Translations under genes and position numbers: made by a program
NCBI GenBank assembly: GCA_966252075.1
Contig: CBINNP010000203.1
Span: forward strand, 1 to 6,741
Reading direction: 5' to 3'
DNA length: 6,741 bases
Source of the DNA: Solimonas sp966252075
Lineage (GTDB): Bacteria > Pseudomonadota > Gammaproteobacteria > Nevskiales > Nevskiaceae
Notes under the pieces: model-generated
The model's input: only the letters and a program-made list of their open reading frames with translations
What the model was told of the DNA's origin: nothing
Databases searched by the model: none
Part shown: piece after piece, positions 5,059 to 6,741 of the stretch
How the letters are laid out: every line of letters begins with the position of its first letter
How positions within the stretch are numbered: the stretch's first letter is position 1

Positions 5059-6741
5059 ATGCAAAAGCAGCAAGCCAGGCGTGCGCTGGCGGGGGTGCTG
5101 GTGTGCGGCGTCTGTGTGCCGTCGCTGGTGACAGCCCAGGATGTGGCCAGTGCGGCGCAGGCAGGATCCGAGGTTTTCAATCTCGGTGTCGTCGAAGTGA
5201 TCGGTCATGCCGACAATGCCGGCAGCAGCCTGGCAACGGACACGGTCGACGCGCAGGCCTTGCGCGAGCTGCACCGCAATGATCTGTCGGAAGCTTTGCA
5301 GTTGCTGCCCGGGGTGACACTGCAGAACGTCGGCCAGCGCCGCGAGCGTCTGGTGTCGGTGCGCGGCTTCAGCAGCCGCCAGGTGCCGTTGTTCATCGAC
5401 GGCGTGCCGGTCTACGTGCCGTACGACGGCAACGTCGATCTGTCGCGCTTCGGCGTCGACTACGTTTCCGAGATCAACCTCAGCAAGGGTCTGGCTTCGG
5501 TGCTGTATGGGCCGAACATCCTCGGCGGCGCGATCAATGTCGTCAGCCGCAAGCCGACGCAGCCGCTGGAAGGCGCGGTGGAACTTGCGACTGAGCTGGG
5601 CGAGGGCAGCGACTCGCTGCTGACGCGCGTTGCCGGCTCGATCGGCGGACTGCGTGGCAAGTGGTATGCGCACGCCACCGCCTCGTACGTGAATTCGGAA
5701 GGCTACACGCTGCCTGACGACTTCAGGCCGACGCCGAACGAAGATGGCGGTGGCCGCGAGAACGCCGACAGCCGCGATGTCGTGCTCAGTGCCAAGCTTG
5801 GCTATCTGCTGGGCAATGGCGACGAATACGCCTTGAGTGTCTACCACCAGGAAGGCGAGAAGAACGTACCGCCGTACGCCGGCGATACAGCGAAGACCGG
5901 TGTCGCGGCGCGCTTCTGGCAGTGGCCGTACTGGGACAAGCAGAGCCTCTACTTCACTGCGCGTAACGGCGTCACTGAAGCCGGCATGCTGCGCTGGCGG
6001 TTGTACTTCGACCGTTTCAAGAATTCGCTCGACTCCTTCGACGACTCCAGCTATTCGAGCTTCAACCGTCCGTACGCCTTCGAGGGCAGCAACTACGACG
6101 ACTACACCTTCGGCGGCAATGCCGACTACGAGTGGCGCTGGAACGACGCGCATGTCACCCGCACCGCGCTGCACTGGAAGCAGGACGTGCATCGGGAAGT
6201 CGACGAGGTCGACGCACCGCGGGAGCGCTACGAGGATCGCTCGTATGCGCTGGCGATCGAGCATCAGTGGCGTGTCACCGGGCAACTGACGCTGACACCG
6301 GGGTATGCGTATACCGTGCAGGACGGACGCCAGGCCGAGAACAACGACAACGGTGTCGTCGTGCCGCAGCCGGTCGGCAAGGCGGACGCGAACAACGCGC
6401 AGCTGGCTGCGGCCTGGACGCTGACGCCAACGCGTTCGCTGCTCGCCGGTATCAGCGGCAAGACACGCTTTCCGACGATCAAGGATCGCTTCTCGTATCG
6501 CCTCGGCTCGGCGATTCCGAATCCGGACCTGGGTCCGGAGCGCGCGACGCACTACGAGATCGGCATCGAGGAAAGGCGCCAGACCTGGGGCCTGCGCGCA
6601 GCGATCTTTCAGGCCGATCTGGATGACGCGATCGAGAACGTCGTCGTCGATGCCAGTCTGTGCGCGGCGCCGAATCCCAACTGCAATCAGGCGCAGAACA
6701 TCGGCGAGCAGCGCAACCGCGGCGCCGAGCTGAGCGTGGAC
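5059..6741 (+). CDS. TonB-dependent outer-membrane receptor, candidate Mo/W importer (3' end outside window)
   Basis: 561 codons are open to the right edge with no stop; full members are usually about 650-750 residues. The signal peptide is residues 1-26 (MQKQQARR, hydrophobic stretch, VTA/QD). A TonB-box-like stretch, LGVVEVIG, lies at 42-49. The plug domain (about 55-166) has DLSEALQLLPGVTLQN, VSVRGF (99-104), FIDGVPV (112-118) and YGPNILGGAINVVSRKP (150-166). The rest is a beta-barrel of alternating aromatic-edged strands, with FWQWPYWDK (286-294) in an apparent loop and the late-barrel motif NPDLGPERATHYEIG (488-502). Cys535 and Cys542 probably form a loop disulfide. Such receptors import siderophores, cobalamin, sugars or metals using TonB-ExbB-ExbD energy. 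Iron receptors are usually preceded by a Fur box; none is evident here, whereas a strong ModE-type operator is. Molybdate, tungstate or a chelate is therefore the likeliest substrate, but this rests on regulation and context, not on binding residues. Confidence 0.93.
   Translation, partial: MQKQQARRALAGVLVCGVCVPSLVTAQDVASAAQAGSEVFNLGVVEVIGHADNAGSSLATDTVDAQALRELHRNDLSEALQLLPGVTLQNVGQRRERLVSVRGFSSRQVPLFIDGVPVYVPYDGNVDLSRFGVDYVSEINLSKGLASVLYGPNILGGAINVVSRKPTQPLEGAVELATELGEGSDSLLTRVAGSIGGLRGKWYAHATASYVNSEGYTLPDDFRPTPNEDGGGRENADSRDVVLSAKLGYLLGNGDEYALSVYHQEGEKNVPPYAGDTAKTGVAARFWQWPYWDKQSLYFTARNGVTEAGMLRWRLYFDRFKNSLDSFDDSSYSSFNRPYAFEGSNYDDYTFGGNADYEWRWNDAHVTRTALHWKQDVHREVDEVDAPRERYEDRSYALAIEHQWRVTGQLTLTPGYAYTVQDGRQAENNDNGVVVPQPVGKADANNAQLAAAWTLTPTRSLLAGISGKTRFPTIKDRFSYRLGSAIPNPDLGPERATHYEIGIEERRQTWGLRAAIFQADLDDAIENVVVDASLCAAPNPNCNQAQNIGEQRNRGAELSVD

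Noticed and set aside
4996..6552. Antisense open frame of 518 codons over the TonB-dependent receptor
   Set aside because: The + strand carries unmistakable plug and barrel motifs throughout. The antisense product has no domain and would end inside the operator region.

Overview
The window is dense, GC-rich proteobacterial DNA with all genes on the + strand. The best guess is a gamma- or betaproteobacterium of the Xanthomonadales/Nevskiales sort. The grounds are strong G/C bias at third codon positions, a MoaC-MoaB fusion, a TonB-dependent outer-membrane receptor and a c-type di-heme oxidoreductase. No RNA gene, mobile element, CRISPR array or clear terminator is visible. Both the first and last genes are cut by the window edges.

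Layout: (1) 2-2635 is a tight molybdenum-cofactor cluster. It holds the end of a MoaC/MoaB fusion, then moeA overlapping it by one base, then a HAD-superfamily hydrolase 22 bases later. (2) 2636-2716 is an intergenic gap with an AT-rich, imperfectly palindromic 24-bp element that looks like a ModE (molybdate-responsive regulator) operator. (3) 2717-4566 is a two-gene unit coupled by a GTGA overlap: a small secreted protein of unknown function and a periplasmic di-heme c-type protein of the DUF1111/DHOR family. (4) 4600-4974 encodes a short ModE homologue made only of the DNA-binding domain. (5) 4975-5058 holds a second, near-perfect ModE-type operator (CG-N-TATATA-N6-TATATA-N-CG) with a -10 hexamer inside it. 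(6) 5059 to the window end is a TonB-dependent receptor, open at the right edge.

Main reading: this is a molybdenum (or tungsten) homeostasis locus. Cofactor assembly genes sit next to a ModE-type regulator, and two ModE-type operators precede genes not classically in the ModE regulon: a TonB-dependent receptor, and a secreted protein plus di-heme oxidoreductase pair. The simplest hypothesis is that the receptor imports molybdate, tungstate or a metal-chelator complex across the outer membrane, and that the secreted protein and di-heme protein form an associated periplasmic module. The operators and homologies are read from the sequence. The substrate and the function of the periplasmic pair are inference.
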